This document shows, one piece after another, positions 27,407-36,809 of a DNA stretch of 64,000 bases. Origin of the DNA: Oscillospiraceae bacterium (GTDB lineage Bacteria; Bacillota; Clostridia; Oscillospirales; CAG-272); assembly GCA_015063805.1 (NCBI GenBank), contig SVTK01000006.1, positions 1 to 64,000 on the forward strand. The letters run 5' to 3'. Position 1 is the stretch's first letter. Every line of letters begins with the position of its first letter. The notes under the pieces are model-generated. The model was not told the origin of the DNA. It searched no databases and saw only the letters and a program-made list of their open reading frames with translations. Position numbers and translations under genes: made by a program.

Positions 27407-28723
27407 ATGGAAAAGAAATTGAAGATTGGTGTATTCGGCGGCGGACGGGGAAGATCGCTGGTCCGTACCCTTTGGAATCACCCCCGGGCTGAGCTGGTTG
27501 CGGTTTGTGAGGCGTCCCCTGCCATGACCGAAAAGGTGAAGGCTGCGGCAGAAGAATACAACGGCAATATGCCTGCCTTCTATACCGACTTTGATGAATT
27601 TTTGAAGCACGATATGGATGCGGTTATCCTGGCCAACTACGCCCATGAGCACGCAACCTATGCCATTCGCTGCATGGAGGCGGGGCTCCATGTGCTGTCC
27701 GAGGTGCTGCCCATGGCCACCATCGGTCAGGGTGTTGCGCTGATTGAGGCGGTGGAGCGGACGGGAATGGTCTACGCCTACGCCGAAAACTATTGCTACA
27801 TGGCAAACTCCTTTGAGATGTGGCGGCGCATCCGTGCGGGCGAGCTGGGCAAGATCACCTATGCCGAGGGCGAGTATGTCCATGACTGCACCAAGAATCT
27901 GCCCTCCATTTCCCGCGGCCGCCGTGATCACTGGCGTCTGCAGTCCCCCAGTGCATTCTACTGCACCCACAGCGTAGGGCCCATGCTGGCCGCCATCGGC
28001 GAGCGCCCCGTGCGGGTTGTGGGCTTTGAGCTGCCCAACGACGGCCGCGGCGGTGAGCTGCCCTGTTTCCGCGGCAACGGTGCCATTGAGATGATCACTC
28101 TGGAGAGCGGCGCAGTCTGCCGCAGTCTCCACGGCTGGCTCCGTCGTCAGGGGGCGAACAACTACAACTATATGTTCTACGGCGAGAAGGGCATGATCGA
28201 AAACTCCCGCTTTGAGGACCGCTCCAACATCAGCTTCTACCGCGAGGGTGATGCTTATTGCAGCGGTGAGTGGGAAAAGTATGTATCCGAGCCCTTCATC
28301 GAGACCGATCTCTCCAGCGACACGGTACAGGGTACTGCCCACGGCGGCAGTGACTACTATGCGCTGTATTTCTTCTTTGAGCGGATTCTCGGCAACAAGG
28401 AAGCCGAGGCCTGGAGCATTGACGTGTACCAGGCGGTGGAGATGGGTATGTGCGGTCTGCTGGCACACCGCTCCATCCTCAACGGCAATGCACCCCAGGA
28501 GATTCCCAATCTGCGGGATCCCGCCCAGCGTGATGCATGGCGCAACGACCACGAGACCACCTTCCCCGATGTGGAGGGGGGCCAACTGGTGCCCATCACT
28601 TCCTTTGATTTCCCGAAGAAGCCCGATGAGGAGTTCTACGATCATCTGAAGCGCCTCAACGCGGCTGGATTGCCCCTGACCTGCTATCCGCCCAGCTATG
28701 AGAAGCCTGAGCCGAAAGAATGA
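27407..28723 (+). CDS. Gfo/Idh/MocA-family oxidoreductase
   Basis: LKIGVFGGGRGRSLV nucleotide-binding motif; EVLPMATIGQGVALIEAVERTGMVYAYAENYCY. Confidence 0.87.
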   Translation: MEKKLKIGVFGGGRGRSLVRTLWNHPRAELVAVCEASPAMTEKVKAAAEEYNGNMPAFYTDFDEFLKHDMDAVILANYAHEHATYAIRCMEAGLHVLSEVLPMATIGQGVALIEAVERTGMVYAYAENYCYMANSFEMWRRIRAGELGKITYAEGEYVHDCTKNLPSISRGRRDHWRLQSPSAFYCTHSVGPMLAAIGERPVRVVGFELPNDGRGGELPCFRGNGAIEMITLESGAVCRSLHGWLRRQGANNYNYMFYGEKGMIENSRFEDRSNISFYREGDAYCSGEWEKYVSEPFIETDLSSDTVQGTAHGGSDYYALYFFFERILGNKEAEAWSIDVYQAVEMGMCGLLAHRSILNGNAPQEIPNLRDPAQRDAWRNDHETTFPDVEGGQLVPITSFDFPKKPDEEFYDHLKRLNAAGLPLTCYPPSYEKPEPKE

Positions 28724-29169
28724 TTGACTACGGTGCGCTGATCGAACAGCTTTCGGCTCTGACCGAAGGCGTTCCCCATCCTGTGGCCAATCTGGCCAAC
28801 GCGGCGGCCCTGCTGTGGCAGTCGCTTAAGAACATCAACTGGGCAGGATTCTATCTGCTGGAGGGAGAGGTGCTGGTGCTGGGTCCCTTCCAGGGCAAGC
28901 CGGCCTGCATCGAGATTCCCATGGGGCGTGGGGTCTGCGGCACTGCTGCAGCCCGGGACTGCACCCTGGTGGTGCCGGATGTCCATGCCTTCCCGGGGCA
29001 TATCGCCTGCGATTCTGCCTCCGCCTCCGAGATCGTGATTCCCCTGCACCGGGACGGGCGGGTGATCGGGGTGCTTGACATTGACAGCCCACTGCGCGGA
29101 CGGTTTACCGAGGAAGATCGGGCGGGGCTGGAGGCCTTCGCCGCCTGTCTTGAGCGGGCAATGAAATGA
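28720..29169 (+). CDS. GAF-domain free-methionine-(R)-sulfoxide reductase-like protein
   Basis: NINWAGFYLLEGEVLVLGPFQGKPACIEIPMGRGVCGTAAARDCTLVVPDVHAFPGHIACDSASASEIVIPL. Confidence 0.87.
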   Translation: MIDYGALIEQLSALTEGVPHPVANLANAAALLWQSLKNINWAGFYLLEGEVLVLGPFQGKPACIEIPMGRGVCGTAAARDCTLVVPDVHAFPGHIACDSASASEIVIPLHRDGRVIGVLDIDSPLRGRFTEEDRAGLEAFAACLERAMK

Positions 29170-29194
29170 AGAATTATATACGGAGAAACAGAGC

Positions 29195-29674
29195 ATGATT
29201 CGTTTGGAAAAAATTGACGCGGAAAACGTATGGGACATCCTTGATCTTAAAGTAGCAGAGTCGCAGAAGCAGTTCGTTGCCCCCAACAGCGAAAGCATCA
29301 TTGAGGCGTACACCACCCTCGGAACCGAATGCGCCGCATTCCCCTTCGGCGTGTTCGACGACGATAAGCCGGTTGGCTTTGTGATGGTGGGATACAATCT
29401 TGCCGCGCTGTATGAAGCGCTTGATGTCACCGAAAACAACTATCTCATCTGGCGTCTGATGATCGATCAGAAGTATCAGAAGCACGGATACGGCAGAGAG
29501 GCCGCCCGACTTGCCCTGGAATTCATCAAGACCTGGCCCTGCGGAAAAGCTGAATACTGCATTACCTCCTACCAGGAGGAGAACGAGGCGGGCAAAAAGA
29601 TGTACCGCTCTCTCGGCTTTGCGGAGACCGGTGAGATCCTGGAAGGCGAGTATGTGATGACCTTGAAGCTGTAA
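29195..29674 (+). CDS. GNAT-family N-acetyltransferase
   Basis: LIWRLMIDQKYQKHGYGREAARLALEFI; SLGFAETGEI. Confidence 0.87.
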   Translation: MIRLEKIDAENVWDILDLKVAESQKQFVAPNSESIIEAYTTLGTECAAFPFGVFDDDKPVGFVMVGYNLAALYEALDVTENNYLIWRLMIDQKYQKHGYGREAARLALEFIKTWPCGKAEYCITSYQEENEAGKKMYRSLGFAETGEILEGEYVMTLKL

Positions 29675-29706
29675 GCGGGACCTGAATGCTCTATGGATCA
29701 AACCAA

Positions 29707-29748
29707 CATGCTCCGGCAGATGACAGCATTTGCCGGAGCGTGTTTTTG
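29707..29748 (+). terminator. Terminator-like hairpin atgctccggca...tgccggagcgtgttttt
   Basis: Inverted repeat plus T-run. Confidence 0.65.
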
Positions 29749-29790
29749 CTTGGTAAATGACCAAAAATTTGACCGGGGAAATTAAACGGA

Positions 29791-30126
29791 ATGAAAAAAC
29801 GATTCGTTATCAACATGATTATTGTTGCTGCGTTTTTCCTCTTGGAGCCGTTATTGGAATTTTGTGGGGATTGGGCGAATACATACAATCTTGGTGCGGA
29901 GCTGGTTTTGGGTATGTTTGTGCCGTTTCTTTTTGCTTCGCTTGTCATTGCGGCGTTGGGATCTGCCTTATGTTCCATTGCAGGAAGTTGTCGAAGTAAG
30001 GACATAAAACAAATTCTTCCGATTCTTGTTTTGGTGATTGGCGTGATTGTTTATATTTGGACTTCGGATTCCGACAGCTTTTGGATCAGAATTGTCGATT
30101 TTTACACCGATGTTGAAAACTGGTGA
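29791..30126 (+). CDS. Small membrane protein, hypothetical
   Basis: Three predicted TM segments; in-frame ATG. Confidence 0.55.
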   Translation: MKKRFVINMIIVAAFFLLEPLLEFCGDWANTYNLGAELVLGMFVPFLFASLVIAALGSALCSIAGSCRSKDIKQILPILVLVIGVIVYIWTSDSDSFWIRIVDFYTDVENW

Positions 30127-30218
30127 GAGGAAAAAGTGAACAGGAATTAACAGTTTGGTTCCTATTCACCAAACAAAAGAAAGCCCCGGCAGATGGTATC
30201 ATCTGTCGGGGCTTCTGC

Positions 30219-31523
30219 TTATGCGGTGGGCGCGGGTTCTTCCGCGGGAGTCTTCTTTCTGCGGTGCTTTGCCCGGTGATGGGCGTAGATCTCCTCGGCG
30301 GCGATGCGGGTGCGGGCCACCACGTCCTTCTGCTTGGGGAAGCAGTAGTAGAGGCAGTCTTTGTTGCCGATGCAGATCACGTCCCCCAGCTCATACCAGA
30401 AGTAGTCGGAGTAGACGCTGTGGGCGGCGAGAGGAGCGTGGTGATATTCCAGCTGGCCGTCGCAGCCCGTGAGAGTGAAGCCCTCCCGGTTGTGGATCAG
30501 TCTGCCTTCCCCCACCATATAGATGGCGCGGTAATTCACCATCATGCCGATTTCCACCTCGGTGTCCAGCGCATAGCTGTCCTCGGCCACGGCGGCGGCA
30601 ATCTGCTCCCGCTGCCAGGCGTACCAGTCGGGGATGTGGGTAAAGGTTTCCTCTCCGTCCTCGGCCTTGAGCTGGCCCAGGGGAGTGAGCTCATGAGTTT
30701 TGCCGCAATGCCGGCAGGTGAGGTGGATTCCGCTGCCCTCCATCTCTCCCTCGGTGCCGCAGGAGGCACATTGGTAGAGGATGCGGTTGAGGCCGTCGGC
30801 ACGGAATTTTTCATTGATCTCGATGCCCTTCTCCCGCTGCCAGGCAAAATGGTCGAAGGTGAAGACCTCCTTCAGCATTGCATCCAGCTCGTCCACCGAT
30901 CGCTCGGCGATCTCCTCGGGGGTGAGCAGGCACCGCACATGGGCGCTCACCGGAACCTTGCGCTTCTGCAGATTATTGTAGAGGGGATCATGGGAGAAGG
31001 CGCCCTCGGTGCGGATGGTAACCACCGGCACCTTCAGCTGTTTGAGCAGGAGGCCGAACTTTTGGGGCAGGGGGGTGGCACAGCCGTTGAAGCTGTAGCT
31101 GGCCTCAGGAAAGAGCAGGATGTTGGATTTCCGGCAGAAGAGGGCATGGCGCATATCCTTCAGCAGAGAAATATCGGTGACGAATTTCTGGGTGGGGATG
31201 CAGCCGAGAAAATGCATGAGGTTGGGCTTGCCCACGAAGCCGTCGGAGGTGCAGATGATGCTCAGGGGGCGGGGGTAAAAAATGCGGAAAGCGATTTTCA
31301 GGTCGATGAAGCTGGAGTGGTTCATCAGGATGAGGCAGGGGGATTTCCCCACGGCATCCATCCGTTCTTCGGTATAGTGAAATTTGGTCTGCATCAGCTC
31401 CGGGATGGAGAGAAGACGAACCAGGGAGGCCAGGAGCAGGCTGGGATGCATGGGCTTGCGGTGGGCAGGTCGGGGCAGAGCCATGACCTCTGCATAGGAG
31501 AGCCGCTTGGTTTTGATCTTCAT
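30219..31523 (-). CDS. Lysophospholipid (1-acyl-glycerol-3-phosphate-type) acyltransferase with C-terminal zinc-ribbon-like CxxC pair
   Basis: NHSSFID (HX4D) and FPEASYSFNG acyltransferase motifs; CASCGTEGEMEGSGIHLTCRHCGK. Confidence 0.82.
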   Translation of the reverse strand: MKIKTKRLSYAEVMALPRPAHRKPMHPSLLLASLVRLLSIPELMQTKFHYTEERMDAVGKSPCLILMNHSSFIDLKIAFRIFYPRPLSIICTSDGFVGKPNLMHFLGCIPTQKFVTDISLLKDMRHALFCRKSNILLFPEASYSFNGCATPLPQKFGLLLKQLKVPVVTIRTEGAFSHDPLYNNLQKRKVPVSAHVRCLLTPEEIAERSVDELDAMLKEVFTFDHFAWQREKGIEINEKFRADGLNRILYQCASCGTEGEMEGSGIHLTCRHCGKTHELTPLGQLKAEDGEETFTHIPDWYAWQREQIAAAVAEDSYALDTEVEIGMMVNYRAIYMVGEGRLIHNREGFTLTGCDGQLEYHHAPLAAHSVYSDYFWYELGDVICIGNKDCLYYCFPKQKDVVARTRIAAEEIYAHHRAKHRRKKTPAEEPAPTA

Positions 31524-31696
31524 GTGAAGCCGCCTTTCTGCCCGAACTGCGGTTCGGACGGGTATATTGTACTATAATTCTGCCGAAAAAGCAAGAGCGG
31601 GAGGAAATATCCGTATTTTTACGGGAAATGCTTGATTTTTACGGAAGAGTGGAGTATAATGATGTATGAATATTTTTCATCCTTTGAGGTGTATCT

Positions 31697-32590
31697 ATGG
31701 AATTGCGCAATATTATGACCTTTCTGAAAATTGCCGAGACGGGCAGCTTTACCCGCGCTGCCGCTCAGCTGGGATATAATCAATCCACCGTGACGGTGCA
31801 GATCCAGCAGCTGGAGCAGGAGCTGGGAGTTAAGCTGTTTGATCGGGTGGGGCGCCACATTAACCTGACTGAGAAGGGATATGAGTTTTTGGGCTGCGCC
31901 AACGAGATCGCGCGGGCAACTCAGAAGGCCAAGGCCATTGCGCAGAAGGACAGAGAGGCCAGCGGCCTGCTTCGCGTGGGCACAGTGGAGGAGTTTCTGA
32001 CCCCTACCTTCAATCAGATGCTCAAGCTCTACTACACCCGTTTCCCCGGGGTTGAGATTGAGATGCACATCCGCCGTCCCGAGGCCCAGCTTGCCGCGCT
32101 GAAGGCGGGAGAGCTGGACATGGCGCTGATCCTGGACCGGCCCATTGAGGGAGACGATTTCATTCACGCCTGGGAGCGGCGGGATCGCGCTATCTTCGTG
32201 ACTGCCCCCACCGAGTCGTCCGCTTCGGCAACCCCCCTCTCCCTGGAGGCCCTTTGTGCCCTTCCCCTGGTCCTGCCCTGTCGGGGCAGCGGCTTCCGCG
32301 ATCTGTTTGAACGGGTGGCGGAGGAGGCTGGCTGTCGTATCAATGTGACGGTGAGCAGCAATCATCTGCCCACGGTGAAGTATCTTTTGGAAGAGGGCGA
32401 TGTGATTGCCCTGATGCCCGAGTATGCCGTGCGGGAGGAACTGCGGGCGGGGACACTGAGAGAGCTTGCGGTGAACTGCCCCGAGATGACCCTGCGAGCG
32501 CAGATGCTCTATCACCGAAGCAAGTGGGTGACGCCCCCTATGCAGGAGCTGATCGATCTCATGGCCTGCTACCGTGGGTTGAACCTGTAA
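31697..32590 (+). CDS. LysR-family transcriptional regulator
   Basis: MELRNIMTFLKIAETGSFTRAAAQLGYNQSTVTVQIQQLEQELGVKLFDRVGRHINLTEKG. Confidence 0.93.
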   Translation: MELRNIMTFLKIAETGSFTRAAAQLGYNQSTVTVQIQQLEQELGVKLFDRVGRHINLTEKGYEFLGCANEIARATQKAKAIAQKDREASGLLRVGTVEEFLTPTFNQMLKLYYTRFPGVEIEMHIRRPEAQLAALKAGELDMALILDRPIEGDDFIHAWERRDRAIFVTAPTESSASATPLSLEALCALPLVLPCRGSGFRDLFERVAEEAGCRINVTVSSNHLPTVKYLLEEGDVIALMPEYAVREELRAGTLRELAVNCPEMTLRAQMLYHRSKWVTPPMQELIDLMACYRGLNL

Positions 32591-32776
32591 GGGTATAAAT
32601 TTCCCCCAGGCAGGGAAATCTACGGATATCTCTGCGAAATTGTAAACAAATTGTAAAGTGCAGAAAAGTGCGGAACTTTTTCGGCACACCTGCGTCTATT
32701 TATCTCGTGCTTGGCCGCGGACGGTTGTCCGACGGTTGACAAATAAAAAAACAAACAAAAAACGGAGGATTTTCCC

Positions 32777-33340
32777 ATGAAGAAATTTACTGCTTTGCTT
32801 GCTGCCATGATGGCACTTCTGATGTTGTTCACCGCTTGTGCAAAGACCCCTGCTGAGCCTGTCAACACCATTGAAGGTGCTCCCATGGATCTGCTGGGCG
32901 GTCTGGTGACCGATGCCAAGATCGAGATCATGTGCGAGAACGCCGAGCTGTCTGCTGACAATGTGGAGTGGCTGCTTGGTCTGTCCGCTGACGACTACAC
33001 CGCAAATGTTGCCAACGGTGCCATCTCCATGGCGATGATGAGCGCTCAGGCACACATGGTTGCTCTGCTGGAGTGCAAGGACTTCGAGACCGCTAAGGCT
33101 GTGAAGGAAAAGCTGCACACCCAGTTTGACATCCGTCGTTGGGTTTGCGTCATTCCCGAGATGTGCTACGTCATCGATTCCGGCAAGTATGTCTTCTTTG
33201 TTGCTTCCGGCGTGGAGTACGGTGAGGCTCTGCTGAACGGCTTCAAGGCTCTGGCACAGGACAACGTTGGCGAGCGCCTGGATGTTGAGGGCGCTACCGG
33301 CGGCATGGACGACGGTATCATGGACGACATGGCCGAGTAA
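32777..33340 (+). CDS. DUF4358-like lipoprotein
   Basis: Lipobox MLLMLFTACAK; size and position upstream of MBOAT/DHHW genes. Confidence 0.6.
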   Translation: MKKFTALLAAMMALLMLFTACAKTPAEPVNTIEGAPMDLLGGLVTDAKIEIMCENAELSADNVEWLLGLSADDYTANVANGAISMAMMSAQAHMVALLECKDFETAKAVKEKLHTQFDIRRWVCVIPEMCYVIDSGKYVFFVASGVEYGEALLNGFKALAQDNVGERLDVEGATGGMDDGIMDDMAE

Positions 33341-33358
33341 TTATCGCAGATTGCCGAT

Positions 33359-34762
33359 ATGCTGTTTTCCAGTATCACATTTCTGTACGCCTTTCTGCCC
33401 ATCCTGCTGGCACTTTATTTCATCGTGCCGAAGGGATGGCGGAACGGCGTTCTGCTTGCCGCGAGCCTTCTGTTCTACGCTTGGGGCGAGCCTGTGTATC
33501 TGATTCTGATGATCGCATCCATCACGGTGGGCTATGTGTTCGGTCTGCTGATCGACCGCTACCGTGAGCGGCCCCGTTTGGCCAATCTGCTGACGGCGGC
33601 TTCGGTTTGCGTTTGCCTTTCTTCCCTGATCCTGTTCAAATACAGCGACTTTTTCCTCTCCACCGTCAATGCCCTGGCGGGGACGAAGTTTGCGCTGTTG
33701 AGACTGGCTCTTCCGGTGGGGATCAGTTTCTACACCTTCCAGATCCTTTCCTACACGGTTGACGTGCGGCGTGGGGATGCACCGGTGCAGAAAAATCCCT
33801 TTACCTTTGCCACCTATGTGGCGCTTTTCCCCCAGCTGATCGCCGGTCCCATCGTCCGTTATGTGACGGTGGCCGAGGAGCTGAATCATCGCAGTACTAC
33901 CCGCGAGGATGTGGCCTACGGGATGGCGCGCTTTGTGGTGGGCCTGGGCAAGAAGGTGATGCTGGCCAATGTGCTGGGTGAGGTGTGCAAGATCTACCGC
34001 GAGACCGATGAGTCCAGCGTGCTCTTTACCTGGCTCTATCTGATCTCCTATGCCCTGCACATTTACTTCGACTTCTCGGGCTATTCGGATATGGCCATCG
34101 GCCTGGGACGCATTTTCGGCTTCCACTTCCTGGAGAACTTCAACTATCCCTACATTTCCCGCTCCATTACCGAGTTCTGGCGGCGCTGGCATATGTCCCT
34201 GGGCACCTGGTTCCGTGACTATGTGTATATTCCGCTGGGCGGAAACCGGGTTTCCCGCCTGCGCTGGGTCTTCAACCTCAGCGTGGTGTGGATGCTCACC
34301 GGCTTTTGGCACGGTGCGGGCTGGACCTTCATTCTGTGGGGTGTCTGGTTCGGTATCTGGCTGATTATTGAGAAGCTTTGGCTGGGCAAGTGGCTGGCGA
34401 AAATTCCCGCACCTCTGTCCTGGATCTGGTCCACCCTGCTGGTGCTGTTGGGCTTTGTGCTCTTCGATGCGGAGAGCCTGACGGTGGCCGTTTCCCGCAT
34501 GGGCAATCTCTTTGGCGTGGGGCTTCCTCTGGTCACCGATACCGCGCTCTACTATCTGCGCAGCTATGGGGTGGTTTTGATCGTGGGCATCATCGGTGCC
34601 ACGCCGCTGCCCAAGCTGGTGTGGTCCCGCCTGCGGGAGAAGAAGTGGGGACTGAATGTCTCTGCTTTCCTTGAGCCGGCGGCTTTGGCCGTCCTGCTGG
34701 TCCTCATCAGCGCATATCTGATCGACGGATCCTACAACCCCTTTATCTATTTCCGTTTCTGA
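33359..34762 (+). CDS. MBOAT-family O-acyltransferase (AlgI-like)
   Basis: ALHIYFDFSGYSDMAIGLGRIFGFHFLENFNYPYISRSITEFWRRWHMSLGTWFRDYVYIPLGGNR; FWHGAGWTFILWG. Confidence 0.95.
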   Translation: MLFSSITFLYAFLPILLALYFIVPKGWRNGVLLAASLLFYAWGEPVYLILMIASITVGYVFGLLIDRYRERPRLANLLTAASVCVCLSSLILFKYSDFFLSTVNALAGTKFALLRLALPVGISFYTFQILSYTVDVRRGDAPVQKNPFTFATYVALFPQLIAGPIVRYVTVAEELNHRSTTREDVAYGMARFVVGLGKKVMLANVLGEVCKIYRETDESSVLFTWLYLISYALHIYFDFSGYSDMAIGLGRIFGFHFLENFNYPYISRSITEFWRRWHMSLGTWFRDYVYIPLGGNRVSRLRWVFNLSVVWMLTGFWHGAGWTFILWGVWFGIWLIIEKLWLGKWLAKIPAPLSWIWSTLLVLLGFVLFDAESLTVAVSRMGNLFGVGLPLVTDTALYYLRSYGVVLIVGIIGATPLPKLVWSRLREKKWGLNVSAFLEPAALAVLLVLISAYLIDGSYNPFIYFRF

Positions 34763-34775
34763 GGAGGTGCAGCTG

Positions 34776-35900
34776 ATGATGAAAAAACTTCGCGACTGGC
34801 TGACGGTTGGCGTTTTCGTGCTGCTGATCGGCGGCTTTGCTGTGGTTAACCTCTTCTACGATGCCGGCACCGTTTCCACCAGTGAACGGCGCAAGCTGGC
34901 GGAATTTCCCCAGTTTACCTGGCAGACCGTGAAAACGGCCAAGTTCATGAACGGACTTGAGGACTATCTCTCGGATCACTTTATCGGCCGTGACGATTTC
35001 CGCCGGCTGAAGGCTAACTTCCTGTTCAATGTTCTGCAGCAGAAGGATAACCACGAGATCTATGTGGTGGACGGCAGTGCGTCGGAATACAGCGCATCCC
35101 TGCCCGAGAAGTCCCTGCAGCAGGCGGGGGAGAAGTTCGGCATTCTGCGGGACAAGTACCTGACCGGCTGTAATCTCTATTACAGCGTGATCCCCGACAA
35201 AAACTATTTCCTGGCGGAGGCCAACGGCTATCCCGCCTACGACTATGACAAGTTCATGCAGCTTCTGCGGGAGCACATGGACGGATACACCGAAATCGAC
35301 CTGTTCTCGGCCCTGACGGTAGAGGACTATTACCGCACCGACCTGCACTGGGATCAGTCCCGTCTGCAGGCTGCGGTGAATGCCCTGTGCGGTGGACTGG
35401 GGGCTGCGACACCCGATCTGTCGGCCATGACGGCCACCCGCCTGGATCCCTTCTGGGGTGTGTATTACGGGCAGTCGGCCCTTTCCCTGGCCCCCGACAC
35501 CCTGACTTATCTCACTTCCCCGGTACTGGAGGGATGCACCTACGAGGTGCTCAACGACAAGACCATGGCCTTTGAGGAGAAGCCCATCTACAATGAGGCG
35601 CATTTCACGGGGATCGACCCCTACAGCGTTTTCCTTGAGGGGCCTGTATCCTTGGGGAAGATTATCAACCCCAATGCCACCTCCGACCGTCGGCTGATTA
35701 TCTTCCGCGACTCCTTTGGCAGTGCCATTGCACCGCTGATGGCCGCTGCGGGAGAATATGCCGAGATCGTGCTGGTTGACCTGCGCTATATCTATGCCGA
35801 GCTCCTCCCGCAGTTTGTGGAGATCAGCGAGGGCGACGATGTGCTTCTGCTGTACAATACTCAGATTCTGGGGAACAGCACTTTGTTCAACATCAAATAA
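34776..35900 (+). CDS. DHHW-family protein (AlgX/AlgJ-related)
   Basis: YYRTDLHWDQSRLQAA; IFRDSFGSAIAPL; signal anchor. Confidence 0.87.
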   Translation: MMKKLRDWLTVGVFVLLIGGFAVVNLFYDAGTVSTSERRKLAEFPQFTWQTVKTAKFMNGLEDYLSDHFIGRDDFRRLKANFLFNVLQQKDNHEIYVVDGSASEYSASLPEKSLQQAGEKFGILRDKYLTGCNLYYSVIPDKNYFLAEANGYPAYDYDKFMQLLREHMDGYTEIDLFSALTVEDYYRTDLHWDQSRLQAAVNALCGGLGAATPDLSAMTATRLDPFWGVYYGQSALSLAPDTLTYLTSPVLEGCTYEVLNDKTMAFEEKPIYNEAHFTGIDPYSVFLEGPVSLGKIINPNATSDRRLIIFRDSFGSAIAPLMAAAGEYAEIVLVDLRYIYAELLPQFVEISEGDDVLLLYNTQILGNSTLFNIK

Positions 35901-35929
35901 TTTTCCTCTGTGCGAGGTGGGGGTGCCGC

Positions 35930-35955
35930 GCTGGCTGGCGCGGCACCCCTTTTTC
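35930..35955 (+). terminator. Terminator ggggtgccgcgc-tggct-ggcgcggcacccctttttc
   Basis: Hairpin plus T-run. Confidence 0.75.
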
Positions 35956-36105
35956 TTTTGTCCAGCACCAGCGGAGCGCGGGGGCATATGCTGACGATAG
36001 TCCCCCAAATGTAACATTTCTGCGACAGGACGAAAGCCCTTGCCTTTTGCCCAAAAATATGATATACTATTTAGTGAATTTCCATGGGAAGGAGGTGAGA
36101 AATTC

Positions 36106-36771
36106 ATGCGAAATATGACGGTATCTGCTCTGTTTGATCTGACCCGAACCTGTGCCGGCGAGCTGTTTGCCGGGAAGACCTACCCCTGGGAGGTGCTGGA
36201 TGAGCTGAAGGCGTTTATTCTGACGCTGGGGGAAAAGCTGCCCGAGGATCGGTTTGCGCAGGTGTCTGAGGGGGTTTGGATCGCCCGCTCGGCCAAGGTT
36301 GCACCTACGGCTTACATCGGTGCACCCTGCATCATTGATGAGGATGCGGAGGTGCGGCACTGTGCCTACATTCGCGGCTCTGCCATTGTGGGACGGGGCG
36401 CGGTGGTGGGCAATTCTTCGGAACTGAAGAACTGCATTCTCTTCGATGGTGTGCAGGTGCCCCACTTCAACTATGTGGGGGACTCTGTCCTCGGCTACCG
36501 TGCCCATCTCGGGGCGGGCGCGGTGACATCCAATGTCAAGGGCGACCGGACCAACGTGACGGTGAAGGGAGAGGAACCCATTCCCACGGGCCGGCGCAAG
36601 CTGGGGGCCATGGTGGGGGATCTCGCCGAAATCGGCTGCGGTGCGGTGCTGAATCCGGGCAGTGTCATCGGCCGGCGTGCACAGGTCTATCCGCTGGTGA
36701 GTGTGCGCGGCGTGATCCCGGCCGACAGCATTGTGAAGACCGCCGATTGCGTGGTCATGCGAAAAAGCTGA
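36106..36771 (+). CDS. Left-handed beta-helix (LbetaH) acyl/nucleotidyltransferase-like protein, GlmU C-terminal-like
   Basis: KVAPTAYIGAPCIIDEDAEVRHCAYIRGSAIVGRGAVVGNSSELKNCILFDGVQVPHFNYVGDSVLG hexapeptide repeats. Confidence 0.82.
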   Translation: MRNMTVSALFDLTRTCAGELFAGKTYPWEVLDELKAFILTLGEKLPEDRFAQVSEGVWIARSAKVAPTAYIGAPCIIDEDAEVRHCAYIRGSAIVGRGAVVGNSSELKNCILFDGVQVPHFNYVGDSVLGYRAHLGAGAVTSNVKGDRTNVTVKGEEPIPTGRRKLGAMVGDLAEIGCGAVLNPGSVIGRRAQVYPLVSVRGVIPADSIVKTADCVVMRKS

Positions 36772-36809
36772 ACATCCCCAAAATTGAAAACGAAAAAGGA
36801 GTGAACAGA

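Noticed and set aside
30123-31577. 484 aa plus-strand ORF over the acyltransferase
   Set aside because: Antisense of a gene with clear acyltransferase motifs.
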